Shown: positions 33,102 to 43,212, counted from the stretch's first letter. The stretch is DNA of 64,000 nt from CAVVFX01 sp963747535 (GCA_963747535.1 CAVVFX010000002.1:682001-746000), one strand, 5' to 3'. The notes: a model not told the origin generated them from the sequence alone. Made by a program: numbers and translations.

Positions 33102-34487
33102 CTAAAAACGCGACAGTTTATTGATACCGTTGAAAGCCGCAGCCTTGTAACATTCGGCCAGCGTCGGGTAATTGAATACTGTATTGACGAAATAATCGAT
33201 AGTGCCGTCCAAGATCAAAACCGCCTGTCCGATGTGGAGCAATTCAGATGCCCCTTCACCGATAATGTGCACGCCCAGTATCTTGCGTGTCTCGCGATGG
33301 AAGATGATTTTCAGCCGGCCGGTGGTATCGCCGCGAATCTGCCCGCGCGCGATTTCGCGATAGTAGGCCAGGCCAACCTCGTAAGGTACATCTTCATCCG
33401 TAAGTTGCTCTTCGGTCTTGCCGATAAAAGAAATCTCGGGGATGGTATAGATCCCGTAAGGATAAAATGCCGGGTTGGAGTGGACCGGAGCGCCAAAAGC
33501 TTTTGCGGCGGCAATGCGGCCCTGCTCCATGGAGACTGAAGCCAGGCTGGGGAATCCGATCACATCGCCTACCGCATAGATATTGGGTTGCACGGTTTGG
33601 AAATCGGCATTGACTTGAATTCGGCCGCGCCCGTCGGCGGTAATGCCCGCGGCCGCCAGATTCAGATCGTCGACATTGCCCTGACGGCCCACAGCATAGA
33701 GCAGCGCGTCAGCCGAGATCTTTTTCTTGCTCTGCAAGTTCGCAACGACCCCGGTGGGAGTCTCTTCGACGCTCTCCACTTCCTCGTTGAGCCGCATGGT
33801 GACGCGGGAATCGCGCAGGTGGTAGGAAAGCGCCTCCACCATCTCGTTATCCGCAAACTCCAACAAGCGCGGGCGCTTCTCTACGAGGATGACGCGTACG
33901 CCAAGCGTAGCGAACATACAGGTGTACTCGACGCCGATGACTCCGCCGCCGACCACGATAAATGTTCGCGGGATCTCGGGCATCTCCATGATCTGGTCGC
34001 TGTTGATGATGGTGCGGTTGTTGATCGGGACCTTGGTGGACGCCGCCGGCTTCGTTCCGGTCGCGATCACGATGACGGGCGCTGTATATTCCTGGACCCC
34101 GCGGGAGTTCTCGACTTTCACGCTGGTCGGGCTGGTGAAACTGGCAACGCCGTAGGCCACCTCGACGTTGTTGCGCGATAGTTGCGCCTGGGTCACGTCG
34201 ACTTCGGTCTTGATGACATGCTGCACCCGGAAGGAGAGGTCGGACATGGTGACCTTGTCCTTCACCCGGTAATTCATTCCGTAAATGCCCTGATAGAGGA
34301 AGCCGGAAAAGTGGAGAACCGCTTCCCGGAGCGTCTTGCTGGGGATGGTGCCGGAATTGATACAGACGCCGCCGACCACCTCGCGTCTCTCAACCAATAC
34401 GACACGCTTACCGAATTTGGCGCCCTGGATCGCCGCACGCTGTCCGGCGGGTCCGGAACCAATCACAATCAGATCGTAACTCTGCAT
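33102..34487 (-). CDS. sthA: soluble (Si-specific) NAD(P) transhydrogenase
   Basis: SthA moves hydride between NADPH and NAD. From ATG 34487 the product is 461 residues with FAD-binding SYDLIVIGSGPAGQRAAIQG, the motif VGGVCINSGTIPSKTLREAV, a second Rossmann motif VVGGGVIGVEYTCMFATLG and the dimerisation domain. In dihydrolipoamide dehydrogenases the last motif has two redox cysteines (CxxxxC). Here the second is Thr (GTIPSK), exactly as in SthA, which separates it from disulphide reductases. The open frame to 34598 lacks homology. Confidence 0.93.
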   Translation of the reverse strand: MQSYDLIVIGSGPAGQRAAIQGAKFGKRVVLVERREVVGGVCINSGTIPSKTLREAVLHFSGFLYQGIYGMNYRVKDKVTMSDLSFRVQHVIKTEVDVTQAQLSRNNVEVAYGVASFTSPTSVKVENSRGVQEYTAPVIVIATGTKPAASTKVPINNRTIINSDQIMEMPEIPRTFIVVGGGVIGVEYTCMFATLGVRVILVEKRPRLLEFADNEMVEALSYHLRDSRVTMRLNEEVESVEETPTGVVANLQSKKKISADALLYAVGRQGNVDDLNLAAAGITADGRGRIQVNADFQTVQPNIYAVGDVIGFPSLASVSMEQGRIAAAKAFGAPVHSNPAFYPYGIYTIPEISFIGKTEEQLTDEDVPYEVGLAYYREIARGQIRGDTTGRLKIIFHRETRKILGVHIIGEGASELLHIGQAVLILDGTIDYFVNTVFNYPTLAECYKAAAFNGINKLSRF

Positions 34488-34651
34488 GAAGTCTTTATTG
34501 AGTTTAGGACATGCGACGGTAGTTGTGCATGAAAAGACCATGACGACGCAACCAGAGGGATAGACCCGGGGTTTGCCGGCAGAGGCGTCTACCCCCACAC
34601 CGTCTCAACTGATATGCTGTTCGTTTGCTGTGAAAGAAAAGGAGATCACAA

Positions 34652-35611
34652 GTGAAGGTCGGCGTTTTCACTGCGCTTCTGTCGCAGATGTCACTCGATG
34701 ATGTTTTGAAGAAGCTGAAGTCGGTCGGTGTGTCCACTGTTGAGTTGGGCACCGGCAATTATCCAGGCGATCCGCATTGCAAGCTCTCCATGCTGGACAA
34801 CCCCGGTGAACTGGATACGTTCAAGAAGAAACTAGCGGACAATGGATTCTCCATCAGCGCTCTCAGTTGCCATGGAAATGCGTTGCATCCGGACGCGGCT
34901 TTCTCCAAACAGAGCCAGCAAGTCAACGAAAAGACCATCTTGCTGGCCGAGAAACTCGGTGTGCCGGTAGTGATCGACTTCTCCGGCTGCCCGGGCGACA
35001 GCGACACCGCCAAGTATCCCAATTGGGTGACCGCCCCCTGGCCGCCTGATTTCCTCGAGCTGCTGGACTGGCAGTGGGAAAAGAAAGTCATCCCTTACTG
35101 GACCAGGCGTGCAAAATTTGCCGCGGATCACGGTATCAGGATCGCGATCGAGATGCATCCCAACTTTGTCGTCTATAGTCCCGAGAACATGTTGAAGCTG
35201 CGCTCCATTGCGGGCCCGTCGATCGGCTGTAACTATGATCCGAGCCATATGTTCTGGCAAGGGATCGATCCGATCGCCGCCATTCGGGTATTAGGTGACT
35301 GTATCGTCCACGTTCACGCCAAAGATACGCAGATTTACGATCGTAATCTGCCGCTGACGGGCGTGCTCGACACGAAGAAGTACACCGACGAGCGCAACCG
35401 CGCGTGGATCTTCCGCACCTGCGGCTACGGCCATGGGGCAGAATGGTGGAGCGAATTTATCTCGACTCTGCGGATGTTTGGCTACGACTACGTTCTTTCG
35501 GTCGAGCATGAAGATAGTCTGATGTCCCCCGAAGAAGGGTTATCAAAGGCTGTACGTTTCCTCGATAGCATCATCATCAAGGAAGCGCCTACGGCCGCGT
35601 GGTGGGTATAA
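34652..35611 (+). CDS. sugar phosphate isomerase/epimerase (AP endonuclease 2-like TIM barrel)
   Basis: This 319-residue protein has a xylose-isomerase-like TIM barrel. Recognised parts are VSTVELGTGNYPG, SCHGNALHPD, IAIEMHPNFVVY, GCNYDPSHMFWQG (metal ligands), VHVHAKDTQ and YVLSVEHEDSLM. The His, Glu and Asp residues there make up the usual metal site. The substrate is unknown; inositol or sugar-acid conversion is common in this family. The start is GTG at 34652 behind AAGGAG. It is three bases before the thioredoxin-fold gene, so the two are probably co-transcribed. Confidence 0.92.
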   Translation: MKVGVFTALLSQMSLDDVLKKLKSVGVSTVELGTGNYPGDPHCKLSMLDNPGELDTFKKKLADNGFSISALSCHGNALHPDAAFSKQSQQVNEKTILLAEKLGVPVVIDFSGCPGDSDTAKYPNWVTAPWPPDFLELLDWQWEKKVIPYWTRRAKFAADHGIRIAIEMHPNFVVYSPENMLKLRSIAGPSIGCNYDPSHMFWQGIDPIAAIRVLGDCIVHVHAKDTQIYDRNLPLTGVLDTKKYTDERNRAWIFRTCGYGHGAEWWSEFISTLRMFGYDYVLSVEHEDSLMSPEEGLSKAVRFLDSIIIKEAPTAAWWV

Positions 35612-35614
35612 CGC

Positions 35615-36151
35615 TTGAAAGGTGTTGCGTTATTAGCGGCGATCTTCGCCGCATTGGTCATGGGCGCCGACGTTCCCCGTCCGGCGCCCGAGTTCGCCGT
35701 CCGCATGATGGATGGCACGGACATGCTGCTCAGCCAGCAGCGCGGGAAGGTGGTGTGCCTGATGTTTATTCTCACCACCTGTCCGCACTGCCAGAAACTG
35801 GTCGGCACCATGTCAAAATTACAGCCTGAACTCGGACCTCGAGGCCTGGTGACCATCGCAGCCGCGACGCAGGATATGCCCACGCTGTACGTGCCCGACT
35901 TCATTCGGGATTTCAAACCCGCGTTCCCCGTCGGGTTTGTGGATAGAAATCTTGCGATGGAGTTCATGCAGCATGATCCGAAGTATATCTTCTACAATCC
36001 GTGCGTCACCCTAATAGATCGGAAGGGCGTAATTCGCGGGCAGTTCCCCGGCGGGGACGCGATCTTCGACGGAGATCAGGAAGCTAATTTCCGCGCGAAG
36101 ATCGAGCCTTTGTTGAAGGAAGGCGCTCCGACCGGCACGAAAAAGAAGTAA
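35615..36151 (+). CDS. secreted thioredoxin-fold (TlpA/peroxiredoxin-like) protein
   Basis: The 178-residue protein has an N-terminal signal (MKGVALLAAIFAALVMGA) and a redoxin domain: PAPEFAVRMMDGTDMLLSQQ, then FILTTCPHCQKLVG with the active-site pair Cys56/Cys59 (CPHC), and a late cis-Pro region (NPCVTLIDRKGVIRGQFPG). It would act in thiol-disulphide exchange outside the cytoplasm. The start codon is TTG, three bases after the isomerase stop. A functional link with the isomerase is not evident. Confidence 0.85.
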   Translation: MKGVALLAAIFAALVMGADVPRPAPEFAVRMMDGTDMLLSQQRGKVVCLMFILTTCPHCQKLVGTMSKLQPELGPRGLVTIAAATQDMPTLYVPDFIRDFKPAFPVGFVDRNLAMEFMQHDPKYIFYNPCVTLIDRKGVIRGQFPGGDAIFDGDQEANFRAKIEPLLKEGAPTGTKKK

Positions 36152-36201
36152 AACGGCCGGAGCCGCTGCATCGCGGCGCAGCCCCGGCAATTGAAGGGAC
36201 G

Positions 36202-37848
36202 TCAGCGATTGTTGTTCGACGGCATAAATGAGGCGCTCGGAGACGAGGATTGGCCTAACTGTTGACCGATCACCTCGCCACTGACCACCAACTCCACGCG
36301 GCGATTCAGCGCGCGACCCGCATTCGTATCGTTGGTCGCTACAGGATCCGCTTTGCCGAGTCCCTGTGCCGTGATGCTCGATTGGTTAAGGCTTTGTGAC
36401 ACCAGATAGTCACGAACGGCGTCAGCCCGTTTCTCCGAGAGTGTCTGATTATATTCATCCGATCCGATACTGTCGGTGTATCCTTCCACTGAGAGTTTCA
36501 AACCGGGATAAGCGAGCACGATTCCGGAGACCTTGGCAAGCTTCTCACGAGCGCCCGGCTTCAACGTGGCTTTATCGAAATCAAACAGCACGTCCGACAT
36601 ATTGATGATCAGGCCTCGAGCCGAATCGCGCGTGGCCAGAATCATGTTGAACTGGGCGAGCAACCGCTGGCGTAGTTCCTGCTTCTCAGCCTCAGCCCGC
36701 TGGGCAGCCATGCGCGCACGGTCCGCATCGGACTGCGCCTGTTGGTTCTGCGCCATCGCCACGTTCTTGGCTGCTTCCGCAGCCTGACGGTCGGCCTCGG
36801 CCCGGGCCGCCAAAGCCTGGGCGTCTGCGCGGGCCTTCTCAGCGGCCGCACGATCGGTTTCCGCCAACGCACGAGCCTGATCTGCCTGCATGCGAGATTG
36901 ATCCGCTTGCGCACGCGCCTGGGCTTCCGCCGCAGCCTTGTCGCGCTCACTCTGCTCGCGAGCTGCCGCCGCGGCACGTTCAGCAGTCAGCGCGTCCGCC
37001 TCCTCACGACGGACTGAGATGATGCGCGCATCCTCGGCCATCTGGGTGGCTTCGCGGGCATTGGTCTCCAGCGACTTGGCATCCACGTGCTTATTGCGAT
37101 AGAAATCTTCCGCGTTCAGTAAATCGATCGACGCGGTGTGCATGGTGTCGGCGGCATACCGCTCAGCGCCCTGTGCCTTAGCTATATCCATCGCCATGCG
37201 CGCTTCGCGCAATTGCAGCGGAATGTGAATGTCGTTGACGAAAGGATCGGGCTGGCGCAGATTTACCGTGTAGGTGCCGCGCTTCAGCAAATCATACTTG
37301 GCGTTAACCTGTTCCATCGTACCGGTCGTATCTTTACGGATAAAATTCTCCATCACGACCACATCGCTGGGCTGAGAAACCGCCCAATAGGGTTCAGCAG
37401 TTACGATCATGCCGAACGACTGCAGATCGGAGGACGCCACGATTTCGGATTTACCGTCGTTGTTCCTGGACACGACCTCACCGATGCTCTTGGCACGTCC
37501 TTCCGGCGTAATCGCCCAGAGAACAAAGGTCAAAAACTCCGGGCCGAATTGCGAAGGCTGGCCCAACTTCTCAAACCGGACAGTCATCCGGGTGGCGCCG
37601 GTATTGCTGGCCACATCCGCGACGCCTTTAGACAACGGCATCAGTTCGGTGCCGTGAAGGTCTACTTTCGTAGTGCCGTTGCGGTGCTGATAGTTGATCG
37701 CGGGGATGGTTCGAGATACCACCGTAACTCTGAAGATAGGTTGTGGAACACCGTTGTCGACACTGCCGGACAGCTGCTGAGTAGGATTCGGTACCTGGGC
37801 AAGCAGAAAGGGTGCAGCGGCGAATAGTAAAGTAGCTCTTATTTTCAT
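36202..37848 (-). CDS. OmpA-family envelope protein with Ala-rich coiled coil
   Basis: The 548-residue protein has a signal peptide (MKIRATLLFAAAPFLLAQ) and a beta-rich N-terminal domain of about 200 residues. A long Ala/Glu/Arg-rich coiled coil with imperfect AEADRAAAEKARADAQ-type repeats covers about 255-400. The C-terminal OmpA/Pal peptidoglycan-binding domain has VLFDFDKATLKPGAREKL, SVEGYTDSIGSDEYN, LSEKRADAVRDYL and NRRVELVV. It probably links the outer membrane to peptidoglycan. The coding strand carries long runs of similar codons, so the coiled-coil region is repeat-like. Confidence 0.92.
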   Translation of the reverse strand: MKIRATLLFAAAPFLLAQVPNPTQQLSGSVDNGVPQPIFRVTVVSRTIPAINYQHRNGTTKVDLHGTELMPLSKGVADVASNTGATRMTVRFEKLGQPSQFGPEFLTFVLWAITPEGRAKSIGEVVSRNNDGKSEIVASSDLQSFGMIVTAEPYWAVSQPSDVVVMENFIRKDTTGTMEQVNAKYDLLKRGTYTVNLRQPDPFVNDIHIPLQLREARMAMDIAKAQGAERYAADTMHTASIDLLNAEDFYRNKHVDAKSLETNAREATQMAEDARIISVRREEADALTAERAAAAAREQSERDKAAAEAQARAQADQSRMQADQARALAETDRAAAEKARADAQALAARAEADRQAAEAAKNVAMAQNQQAQSDADRARMAAQRAEAEKQELRQRLLAQFNMILATRDSARGLIINMSDVLFDFDKATLKPGAREKLAKVSGIVLAYPGLKLSVEGYTDSIGSDEYNQTLSEKRADAVRDYLVSQSLNQSSITAQGLGKADPVATNDTNAGRALNRRVELVVSGEVIGQQLGQSSSPSASFMPSNNNR

Positions 37849-37955
37849 TTCTTCCTCTTGTTAGGCGGAGGCACGGGTATGGCCAGTTAGGCCAGGAGTC
37901 CAGCCGCGCACGTGCTGCATGTCACATATAGCCGGCATAATAAACTGGATAATTC

Positions 37956-39488
37956 ATGCCCATCATCAAACGCGCGCTGATCAGCGTCACGGACAAGAGC
38001 AATGTCATCTCATTCGCTAAAGCGTTGAACGAAGAATTTGGAGTCGAGATCATTTCGACTGGAGGTACCGCTAAACTCCTTCGCGAAGCTCAAGTGTCGG
38101 TTCGAGACGTATCGGAAGTCACCGGCTTCCCCGAAATGCTTGATGGACGCGTCAAGACCATGCATCCAAAGATTACGGGCGGAATACTCGCGATCCGTTC
38201 GAATCCTGCTCATATGACCGCCCTAGGTCATCACGACATCCGTCCGATCGACCTTGTCGTAGTGAATCTCTATCAATTTGAGAAAATCGCGGCGAGCGCA
38301 GATGCGAAGCTCGAATCGCTCATCGAGAACATCGACATCGGGGGTCCGACGATGATCCGTTCCGCTGCCAAGAATTATCAGGATGTCGCGATCGTCGTCT
38401 CTCCACATGATTACGACGCCATCCTATCGGAGATGCGCGAGAATGGCGGCGATCTCACGGTGGCCACGCGCTGGCGCCTGGCGCAGAAAGCCTTTCGTAC
38501 CACGGCGGAATACGATCGCGCGATTACGGCACGGCTGGCGCTGGTCGACGGTCCCGCGCCGGTCTTGCCGGATCCGCTCGACATTCGCGTCCCCAAGCGG
38601 ATGGATTTGCGTTACGGCGAGAATCCGCATCAGTCCGCGGCGCTCTATGGCGCTGGACACGGGGTCGCAGGCGGAGAGCAACTCGGCGGAAAAGAGCTGT
38701 CGTACAACAATCTGGTGGATCTCGATGCCGCGTGGCAACTCGCACAGGAGTTCGAGCATCCCGCCGCTGCCATCATCAAGCACACCAATCCATGCGGCTG
38801 CGGAGAGCAGGATTCGCTCGCCGAAGCTTATCGCAAGGCGCAGGAGAGCGATCCGGTTTCCGCTTATGGGGGCGTGGTGGGGCTCAATCGCGCGGTGGAT
38901 AGCGAGACTGCGCGGGAGATCGCAAAAACATTTATCGAAGCCGTGGCTGCGCCGGATTTCACTACGGAAGCCCGGGAGGTTCTGGCCGCCAGAAAGAATT
39001 TACGCTTGTTGAAGGTCACTGCCGTGGACGAGCCTCTCGTGGTCAAGAGCATTTCCGGCGGGTACCTCGCTCAAACCTCGGATGTGCATCGTCTCCAGCG
39101 TAGCGAGTGCCGCGTGGTGACGAAACGCGCGCCGACCAACGCAGAGTGGAACGCGCTCGACTTCGCGTGGAAGGTTGCCAAGCACGTGAAGTCGAATGCA
39201 ATTGTCTATGCGACGGCTGGCCAGGCTGTGGGTGTCGGGGCGGGACAGATGAGCCGGGTAGATTCAGTCAAGATCGGCGCGGCGAAAGCAGTGCTGCCGC
39301 TCAAGGGTACCGTCGTGGGATCCGACGCGTTTTTTCCATTTTCCGACGGCGTCGAGGAACTCGCAAAATATGGCGCTACGGCGGTGATTCAACCGGGCGG
39401 TTCGGTCCGCGATAATGAGGTGATTGAAGCTGCAGACCGGTTGGGGTTGGCGATGGTGTTCACCGGCGTCCGGCATTTCCGGCACTGA
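37956..39488 (+). CDS. purH: bifunctional AICAR formyltransferase / IMP cyclohydrolase
   Basis: PurH carries out the last two steps to IMP. The 510-residue length is standard. The N-terminal MGS-like IMP cyclohydrolase domain starts IKRALISVTDKSNVISFAKA and includes VTGFPEMLDGRVKTMHPKI. The C-terminal transformylase domain has MDLRYGENPHQSAALY, the catalytic Lys-His (IIKHTNPCGC), and ends DAFFPFSDGVEELAKYGATA and QPGGSVRDNEVI. It stands alone, divergent from the OmpA-like gene; purM and purN lie 11 kb away. Confidence 0.98.
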   Translation: MPIIKRALISVTDKSNVISFAKALNEEFGVEIISTGGTAKLLREAQVSVRDVSEVTGFPEMLDGRVKTMHPKITGGILAIRSNPAHMTALGHHDIRPIDLVVVNLYQFEKIAASADAKLESLIENIDIGGPTMIRSAAKNYQDVAIVVSPHDYDAILSEMRENGGDLTVATRWRLAQKAFRTTAEYDRAITARLALVDGPAPVLPDPLDIRVPKRMDLRYGENPHQSAALYGAGHGVAGGEQLGGKELSYNNLVDLDAAWQLAQEFEHPAAAIIKHTNPCGCGEQDSLAEAYRKAQESDPVSAYGGVVGLNRAVDSETAREIAKTFIEAVAAPDFTTEAREVLAARKNLRLLKVTAVDEPLVVKSISGGYLAQTSDVHRLQRSECRVVTKRAPTNAEWNALDFAWKVAKHVKSNAIVYATAGQAVGVGAGQMSRVDSVKIGAAKAVLPLKGTVVGSDAFFPFSDGVEELAKYGATAVIQPGGSVRDNEVIEAADRLGLAMVFTGVRHFRH

Positions 39489-39554
39489 GAGGCCGAGGCC
39501 GGTAACAAGTAAATCTTCGTTTCCTGCGCGGCACGATCATTTGGGCAGAAGAGC

Positions 39555-39598
39555 GGCTGCTGCGCAGCCGGGCAGACCACGAAAAACGATGGTCTGCC
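39555..39598. repeat. complete bipartite palindromic repeat (copy 6)
   Basis: GGCTGC-TGC-GCAGCC (39555-39569) is followed by GGCAGACCA...TGGTCTGCC (39571-39598) with CGAAAAACGA between the arms. It lies between the convergent purH and DUF1501 genes. Confidence 0.85.
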
Positions 39599-39612
39599 CC
39601 ACGGGAGCTCTG

Positions 39613-41040
39613 TTATGCCAGCATTTCGGTGATGACGTTACCTCCGAAGTCCGTTAGTTTCTCGTTGCGGCCGTTGTGGAGGAACCAGAGGCGGTTTTGA
39701 TCGAGACCCACGAGTTGCAGGATGGTCGCGTGGAAATCGCGCATGGAATAACGCGTGCCGACACCGCGCAATCCCATCTCGTCGGTCTCGCCGACGATAG
39801 CGCCCGGTTTCACGCCTCCACCCGCAAACCACATGGTGAAGCCGTGCGGATTGTGATCGCGACCGTCACCACCTTGCGACATCGGCAACCGGCCGAACTC
39901 CGCGCCCCAGATCACGAGCGTGGAATCGAGCAGTCCACGCTGCTTAAGATCCTTCAGGAGTCCCGCGACGGGCAGGTCGGTCAAACCGCACATCTTCTCG
40001 TGATTGCCGACCAGGTCCTTGTGCGCGTCCCACTGCATGGACACGGGCCCACCGCCCGAATAGAGTTGAATGAAGCGGACACCGCGCTCCACCAGCCGGC
40101 GGGCCAGCAGACATCGTGTACCGAACTCGCTGGTGCGCTTCTGGTCCACGCCGTACAAGCGCCGGGTCGCTTCCGTCTCTTTGGACAGGTCCACGGCTTC
40201 GGGCGCGTAGCTTTGCATGCGGAAGGCGAGTTCATAAGAGCTGATGCGCGCCGCCATGTCGGTGTCGCCGTCGAGCGTATCCATTTCGTTCATCTTTTGC
40301 AGGAAGTCGAGCGTGTGCCGCTGGCGTTCCGGTGTCATGCCTTCGGGCGGCCGCAGATTCAGAATCGGACTCGCGCCCGAACGGAAGACCGTACCCTGAT
40401 AGACCGCGGGTAAGAAGCCCGCGCCCCAACACGGGGTTCCGCCTTCCGGCGTACCTTCCGGCTGCGGCATCACGACATACGCCGGCAGATTCTCGCTCTC
40501 GCTGCCGAGGCCGTAGGTGATCCACGAACCCATGCTCGGATATCCCATCAGGATCCGGCCGGTGTTGACCTGATACATCGCGGGCGCGTGCACGGTGCTG
40601 TCGGTGTAAAAGCTACGCACGAAACAAAGGTCGTCGACGCACCCGGCGATATGCGGAAACAGCGAGGAAACTTCGCGTCCGCACTGGCCGTACTTCTTGA
40701 ATTTCCACGGACTGCGGAGCAGCGGCGTATCGCCTTTGGTAAATTGGCTCACTATAGTTCCGTAGCTCGCCGGCAGCGGTTGTCCGTTATACTTCTCGAG
40801 CGCCGGCTTAGGATCGAAAGTGTCGACCTGGCTGGGCGCTCCGACCATAAAGAGAAAGATCACCGATTTGGCTTTCGCGGGAATCTGCGGAGGCTTCGCA
40901 GCCAGCGGGTTCACGCGTTGCGCAGCGGACAGGCGAGGGTCGAGGAGCGAGGCCAACGCGATCGAGCCAAAACCATTCGCGGCGCGGACGAGGACATCGC
41001 GTCGTGTGAGTTTAGGAAACCCCGTGAAGTTATGGAACAT
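39613..41040 (-). CDS. DUF1501 protein with Tat-type signal
   Basis: From ATG 41040 the product is 475 residues. It begins with a twin-arginine-like signal (LTRRDVLVRAANGFGSIALA), then the DUF1501 domain: SVIFLFMVGAPSQVDTFDPK, YQVNTGRILMGYPSMGSW, RRLYGVDQKRTSEFGTRCLL and LVIWGAEFGRLPMSQGG. The family is sulfatase/phosphatase-like in fold and is very often encoded next to DUF1549/DUF1553 proteins. It overlaps the upstream gene by 11 bases. An alternative start 12 bases upstream is possible. The enzymatic role is unknown. Confidence 0.9.
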   Translation of the reverse strand: MFHNFTGFPKLTRRDVLVRAANGFGSIALASLLDPRLSAAQRVNPLAAKPPQIPAKAKSVIFLFMVGAPSQVDTFDPKPALEKYNGQPLPASYGTIVSQFTKGDTPLLRSPWKFKKYGQCGREVSSLFPHIAGCVDDLCFVRSFYTDSTVHAPAMYQVNTGRILMGYPSMGSWITYGLGSESENLPAYVVMPQPEGTPEGGTPCWGAGFLPAVYQGTVFRSGASPILNLRPPEGMTPERQRHTLDFLQKMNEMDTLDGDTDMAARISSYELAFRMQSYAPEAVDLSKETEATRRLYGVDQKRTSEFGTRCLLARRLVERGVRFIQLYSGGGPVSMQWDAHKDLVGNHEKMCGLTDLPVAGLLKDLKQRGLLDSTLVIWGAEFGRLPMSQGGDGRDHNPHGFTMWFAGGGVKPGAIVGETDEMGLRGVGTRYSMRDFHATILQLVGLDQNRLWFLHNGRNEKLTDFGGNVITEMLA

Positions 41041-43210
41041 AGACGAACTCATTTCGATTGAAAAGCGCCAGCGAGAAATCCGGCAGCGTGCCGCCGGACG
41101 CAAGGAATTTTTTGGCAAGCTGGATTTCGGGTTTGCGCGGAGGACGTGACAAGGCAAAACGCCACGCGGAGTTGACGACACAGTTGCGATCCTTGCCGCA
41201 GGTCTTTTCAAGACGCGCCGCGAACGATCGCGATACTTCCTGCATGAAATCGGAATTGAAGAGCGAGAGAGCCTGCAGAGCGTGCGTCGAGATCGGGCGG
41301 ACCGGGCATGACGTGATGTCGTCGGGTTGGTCGAAGGCGGAGAGCAGCGGCAGGCGAACGCTGCGCTTGTTATAGAGATAGATAGCGCGGCGGTTCTGCA
41401 CGTTCTTGTCGGGGCTGACAGGCCACAGGCCATCACGCTCATTTTCCGTGAAGATCAGGTTGTAAACCTCGGGCTCGATAGGGATCTTTACCGGCCTGCC
41501 ACCGATCTCCGGATTGAGGGCGCCGGCGACCGACAGCGATGCATCGCGGATCATTTCGGCGTCGAAGCGCTTGCGGTTCATACGCCAGAGAAAGCGATTG
41601 TCGGGGTCGATCCTGGCCTTGACTGCATCCGGCGACGACGACTGGCGATACACATTGGACGTCACGATCATGCGGTCCAGCGCTTTGACACTCCAGCCTC
41701 GCGCCACGAATTTCGCAGCCAGCCAGTCGAGCAGCGCGTGACTTTCGGGTTTGTCTCCCATGGTGCCGAAATCGTTGGGAGTGCGCACCAGCCCGTAGCC
41801 GGTGCGGAACTGCCAGATCCGATTCACCATCACCCGTGCGGTGAGCGGGTTGTTGGCTGAGGCCAGCCATTTGGCCAGAGCCGTACGCCGTGCTTCCGGC
41901 GCAGGGGGAATTTCGTAGCCGGCCTTGATGACCAGCGGTACGGCGGGATCGACCGGATCGAGGCGACTGTGCGGATCGCCCAAGCGCAGTACGTAGCTTT
42001 GCGGCACGGCGTCCGTGCCGTCGACAAAAGCATAAGCCGTGGGTAACGGGTCGGGCGCAGTCATCTGAATCGCATGAAGCTGCTCGCGCAGTTTCGCACG
42101 AGTGGCTTTATCCTCTGCCGACATAGCGGCAAGAACTTCGTCCCATGACGGATTGATTTGCGCCAGAGCGTCCTTAGCATATATCTGTTGTCCGGGGGTC
42201 TGTTTGCTTTTCGGAGTGTTGAGCGCTTCCAGAAGCTTCGGGGCCAGATTCGCTTTGCGCTCTTCCGAGATCCTCTCCTCATACGGATGGGCAAGGGACT
42301 TTAAAGCGGCTACGATGGGTTCCAGACGCGCCTTGTAGGCCTTGTCCGCGGCCTCGAATGCTGCCTTCTCCTCCGGCGTGGCGATCTCGACTTCTTTGCC
42401 TCTGGCACCGGCGAAGACGGCTTGCAGACGATAGAAATCGGCCTGCAGAATGGGATCGAACTTATGGTTGTGGCAGCGCGCGCAGTTGACCGTCATGCCA
42501 AGGAATGCCTGGCCAACGTTGGTGGCGATCTCGGTGAGCACTTCCTGGCGACTCTCTTCCGGATCGATGTTCCCGGACACAACATGTTCGGATCCGGCCC
42601 GAAGATAACCTGTAGCGACAAGTGCTTCGTTGTTGCCGGGAAACATCTCGTCACCTGCGATCTGCTCCTGGATGAAGCGGTCGTACGGTTTGTCGCGATT
42701 GAACGCGTCAATCACGTAATCGCGGTAGCGCCAGGCATGCGGACGATCTTGATCGAGTTCAAATCCGTTCGTGTCTGCATAGCGGGCAACGTCGAGCCAC
42801 TTGGACGCCCACCGCTCGCCGTAATGCGGGGACGCGATCAGGCGGTCCACTACTTTTTCATAGGCGCCGGAAGACTTGTCATTCAAGAACGCCGTGACTT
42901 CTTCGGGTGTCGGAGGAAGCCCAACGAGGTCGCAGGTGACGCGCCGGATGAGCTGGGTGCGGTCGAGCGCGGGCGAGGGCGCGAGATTCTTTTCCCGCAG
43001 GGCATGCAGGATGAAAGCATCGATGGGCGTGCGTATCCAGGGGTCGGCGATCGTCGGAACGTTGGGGCGGATTACCGGCTGGTACGCCCAATATTTGCCT
43101 CGCGCTCCAATGAAGGTGGCTTCAGGACCCGTGGCTGCGGTCAATGCGGCGGCTGCGAGCACGGCCGCTACGCAGCCGAGCAGACCACGGAAAACGACGG
43201 TCTGCCCCAC
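41030..43210 (-). CDS. secreted DUF1549/DUF1553 protein with a CxxCH motif; start supplied by a repeat
   Basis: The product from GTG 43210 is 726 residues. A signal peptide (VVFRGLLGCVAAVLAAAALT) precedes the DUF1549 domain (WIRTPIDAFILHALREKNL, LIRRVTCDLVGLPPTPEEV, HYGERWASKWLDVARYADT) with a CARCHNHKFDPI haem-like motif. The DUF1553 domain follows (NPLTARVMVNRIWQFRTGYG). The start is chosen because AAGGAG stands nine bases upstream, inside the end of the previous gene. The first ten codons lie within a palindromic repeat copy. The N-terminal planctomycete cytochrome domain often found in this family is missing. It overlaps DUF1501. Confidence 0.88.
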   Translation of the reverse strand: MGQTVVFRGLLGCVAAVLAAAALTAATGPEATFIGARGKYWAYQPVIRPNVPTIADPWIRTPIDAFILHALREKNLAPSPALDRTQLIRRVTCDLVGLPPTPEEVTAFLNDKSSGAYEKVVDRLIASPHYGERWASKWLDVARYADTNGFELDQDRPHAWRYRDYVIDAFNRDKPYDRFIQEQIAGDEMFPGNNEALVATGYLRAGSEHVVSGNIDPEESRQEVLTEIATNVGQAFLGMTVNCARCHNHKFDPILQADFYRLQAVFAGARGKEVEIATPEEKAAFEAADKAYKARLEPIVAALKSLAHPYEERISEERKANLAPKLLEALNTPKSKQTPGQQIYAKDALAQINPSWDEVLAAMSAEDKATRAKLREQLHAIQMTAPDPLPTAYAFVDGTDAVPQSYVLRLGDPHSRLDPVDPAVPLVIKAGYEIPPAPEARRTALAKWLASANNPLTARVMVNRIWQFRTGYGLVRTPNDFGTMGDKPESHALLDWLAAKFVARGWSVKALDRMIVTSNVYRQSSSPDAVKARIDPDNRFLWRMNRKRFDAEMIRDASLSVAGALNPEIGGRPVKIPIEPEVYNLIFTENERDGLWPVSPDKNVQNRRAIYLYNKRSVRLPLLSAFDQPDDITSCPVRPISTHALQALSLFNSDFMQEVSRSFAARLEKTCGKDRNCVVNSAWRFALSRPPRKPEIQLAKKFLASGGTLPDFSLALFNRNEFVYVP
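43180..43207. repeat. palindromic repeat copy 7, inside a signal-peptide region
   Basis: The arms AGCAGACCA and TGGTCTGC-like (CGGTCTGCC) flank CGGAAAACGA. The adjoining CGGCCGCTACGCAGCC matches the second hairpin. The copy is read in frame as the N-terminus of the DUF1549/DUF1553 protein on the minus strand. Confidence 0.8.
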
Positions 43211-43212
43211 GG